From positions 1,128,001 to 1,192,000 of the forward strand of contig NZ_CP039691.1 in NCBI RefSeq assembly GCF_005145045.1: 64,000 nucleotides of DNA, read 5' to 3'. Shown one piece after another: positions 62,670-64,000 of the stretch (positions are counted from its first letter, which is position 1; each line of letters begins with the position of its first letter). The translations under genes were made by a program, and so were the position numbers. This DNA comes from Agrobacterium larrymoorei. Lineage in GTDB: Bacteria > Pseudomonadota > Alphaproteobacteria > Rhizobiales > Rhizobiaceae. A model generated the notes under the pieces. It saw only the letters and a program-made list of their open reading frames with translations, was not told the DNA's origin and made no database searches.

Positions 62670-64000
62670 ATGACGATACAGCTGCAAAAGCCGGATATCA
62701 CCGAGCTGAAGCCACGCATCACCGTTTTCGGCGTTGGCGGCGGTGGCGGTAACGCTGTCAATAACATGATCACTGCTGGCCTCCAGGGCGTCGACTTCGT
62801 CGTTGCCAACACGGATGCACAGGCACTGACGATGACGAAGGCCGACCGGGTTATCCAGCTCGGCGTCAACGTCACCGAAGGTCTGGGCGCTGGTTCGCAG
62901 CCGGAAGTCGGTCGCGCTGCCGCTGAAGAGTGCATCGATGAAATCATCGACCACCTGAACGGCACGCATATGTGCTTCGTAACCGCCGGCATGGGCGGCG
63001 GCACCGGCACGGGTGCAGCTCCTGTCGTCGCACAGGCTGCCCGCAACAAGGGCATTCTGACGGTTGGTGTCGTTACCAAGCCGTTCCACTTCGAAGGCGG
63101 TCGCCGCATGCGTCTGGCCGAACAGGGCATCGAGGAACTTCAGAAGTCCGTCGATACGCTGATCGTGATTCCGAACCAGAATCTGTTCCGCATTGCCAAC
63201 GACAAGACCACGTTTGCCGACGCATTCGCGATGGCCGACCAAGTTCTCTACTCCGGCGTTGCCTGCATTACCGACCTGATGGTGAAGGAAGGTCTCATCA
63301 ACCTCGACTTCGCCGACGTTCGCTCGGTCATGCGCGAAATGGGCCGCGCAATGATGGGTACGGGTGAGGCTTCCGGCGAAGGCCGCGCAATGCAGGCTGC
63401 GGAAGCGGCGATTGCAAACCCGCTGCTGGACGAAACCTCGATGAAGGGCGCTCAGGGCCTGCTGATCTCCATCACCGGCGGTCGCGACATGACGCTCTTC
63501 GAAGTGGACGAAGCGGCTACCCGCATTCGCGAAGAAGTCGATCCGGATGCCAACATCATCCTCGGCGCGACCTTCGATGAAGCTCTCGAAGGCCTTATCC
63601 GCGTGTCCGTCGTTGCCACGGGTATCGACCGCGTTCCTGGCCAGATCGAGCAGAATGCTGCCGATATGCGCGCTGCTGCCGCTCTTGCTGCAAAGCCCGT
63701 TATCCGTCCTTCCGCGGCCGTTGCTCCTGCTCCGGCCGCAGTTCAGCCTGCCTATGTATCGCAGGCACCGAAGTCCGTAGACCCGATTGCTCAGACCATC
63801 CGTTCGGCAGAAGTCGATATGGAACGCGAACTTGCCCTGGCGGCTGCCGAACAGCAGCTGCGCCAGGCACAGGCAGAAGCCGAGTTCCGCCCACAGAGCA
63901 AGTTGTTCGCATCTGCTCCGGCCGAAGCGCCGGTCGTTGCTCGCCCCGCAGCACCGGTTCAGGCCGCTCCGGCACCTGTTTACCACGCTCCGGAGCAGGT
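62670..64000 (+). CDS. ftsZ: Cell division protein FtsZ (3' truncated by window)
   Basis: 443 codons visible and still open at the last base. ATG 62670 with AAGGA upstream. Tubulin-like GTPase core (residues 15-320): [14 protein letters not shown], the GTP signature [13 protein letters not shown] near 107-119, and [11 protein letters not shown] with the synergy loop. After about residue 320 an Ala/Pro/Gln-rich linker begins, the long C-terminal tail typical of alphaproteobacterial FtsZ. It forms the Z ring. Being open-ended, it would be missed by stop-to-stop ORF calling. Confidence 0.97.
   Translation, partial: MTIQLQKPDITELKPRITVFGVGGGGGNAVNNMITAGLQGVDFVVANTDAQALTMTKADRVIQLGVNVTEGLGAGSQPEVGRAAAEECIDEIIDHLNGTHMCFVTAGMGGGTGTGAAPVVAQAARNKGILTVGVVTKPFHFEGGRRMRLAEQGIEELQKSVDTLIVIPNQNLFRIANDKTTFADAFAMADQVLYSGVACITDLMVKEGLINLDFADVRSVMREMGRAMMGTGEASGEGRAMQAAEAAIANPLLDETSMKGAQGLLISITGGRDMTLFEVDEAATRIREEVDPDANIILGATFDEALEGLIRVSVVATGIDRVPGQIEQNAADMRAAAALAAKPVIRPSAAVAPAPAAVQPAYVSQAPKSVDPIAQTIRSAEVDMERELALAAAEQQLRQAQAEAEFRPQSKLFASAPAEAPVVARPAAPVQAAPAPVYHAPEQ

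Overview
The window looks like chromosomal DNA of a Rhizobiaceae alphaproteobacterium, most likely Agrobacterium or a close Rhizobium relative. The evidence is an alphaproteobacterial-order dcw (division and cell wall) cluster with a long-tailed FtsZ, a PPi-dependent phosphofructokinase, a btaA-btaB betaine-lipid pair, an ArsR-methyltransferase fusion in front of metF, a VirC1-like ParA ATPase, high GC with strong third-position bias, and dispersed rhizobial-type palindromic mosaic repeats. The assignment rests on gene content and recalled families; no database search was run.

Layout. 1-4.7 kb: a + strand catabolic operon (ethanolamine-type permease, glutamine-synthetase-like ligase, aldehyde dehydrogenase, iron alcohol dehydrogenase), possibly a gamma-glutamylated ethanolamine route. 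4.9-8.2 kb: VOC protein, orphan ParA, and a TetR-MFS pair sharing an identical 16-bp palindrome. 8.5-17 kb: L,D-transpeptidase, mutarotase-like protein, phosphatase-like protein, RidA, then on the - strand an FMN-binding protein, a TPP enzyme, a CoA-transferase and a lysophospholipase-like hydrolase, punctuated by palindromic repeats. 17-23.5 kb: ettA, a chemoreceptor, and SahR-like regulator plus metF. 23.5-32.8 kb (mostly - strand): MltB, GH25 lysozyme, btaAB behind a PHO-box-like site, a 1.3-kb gene-free repeat-rich stretch, an SLT lipoprotein, a LysE-type exporter and pfp. 33-40 kb: DjlA/TerB protein, AmiD-type amidase, a second SLT, two paralogous FAD oxidoreductases flanking a MazEF-like module, an orphan BrnA-like protein, a Phd/PemK-like module, and rnpB.

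40.5-54.8 kb carries mraZ-rsmH-ftsL-ftsI-murE-murF-mraY-murD-ftsW-murG-murC-murB, headed by four MraZ-type boxes at exact 10-bp spacing. A 4.6-kb accessory block (repeat, tiny membrane-protein ORFs, MFS transporter, fused nucleotidyltransferase-HEPN protein, HigBA-like module) separates murB from ddl-ftsQ-ftsA-ftsZ; ftsZ runs off the end of the window.

Themes: the dcw genes make lipid II and build the divisome, and six murein-cleaving or cross-linking enzymes lie in the 30 kb before them. Many dcw neighbours overlap by 1-13 nt, which suggests translational coupling. Four toxin-antitoxin-like loci or fusions and one orphan antitoxin sit beside housekeeping genes, the main sign of accessory gain. 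No tRNA, rRNA, IS transposase or CRISPR array was seen.
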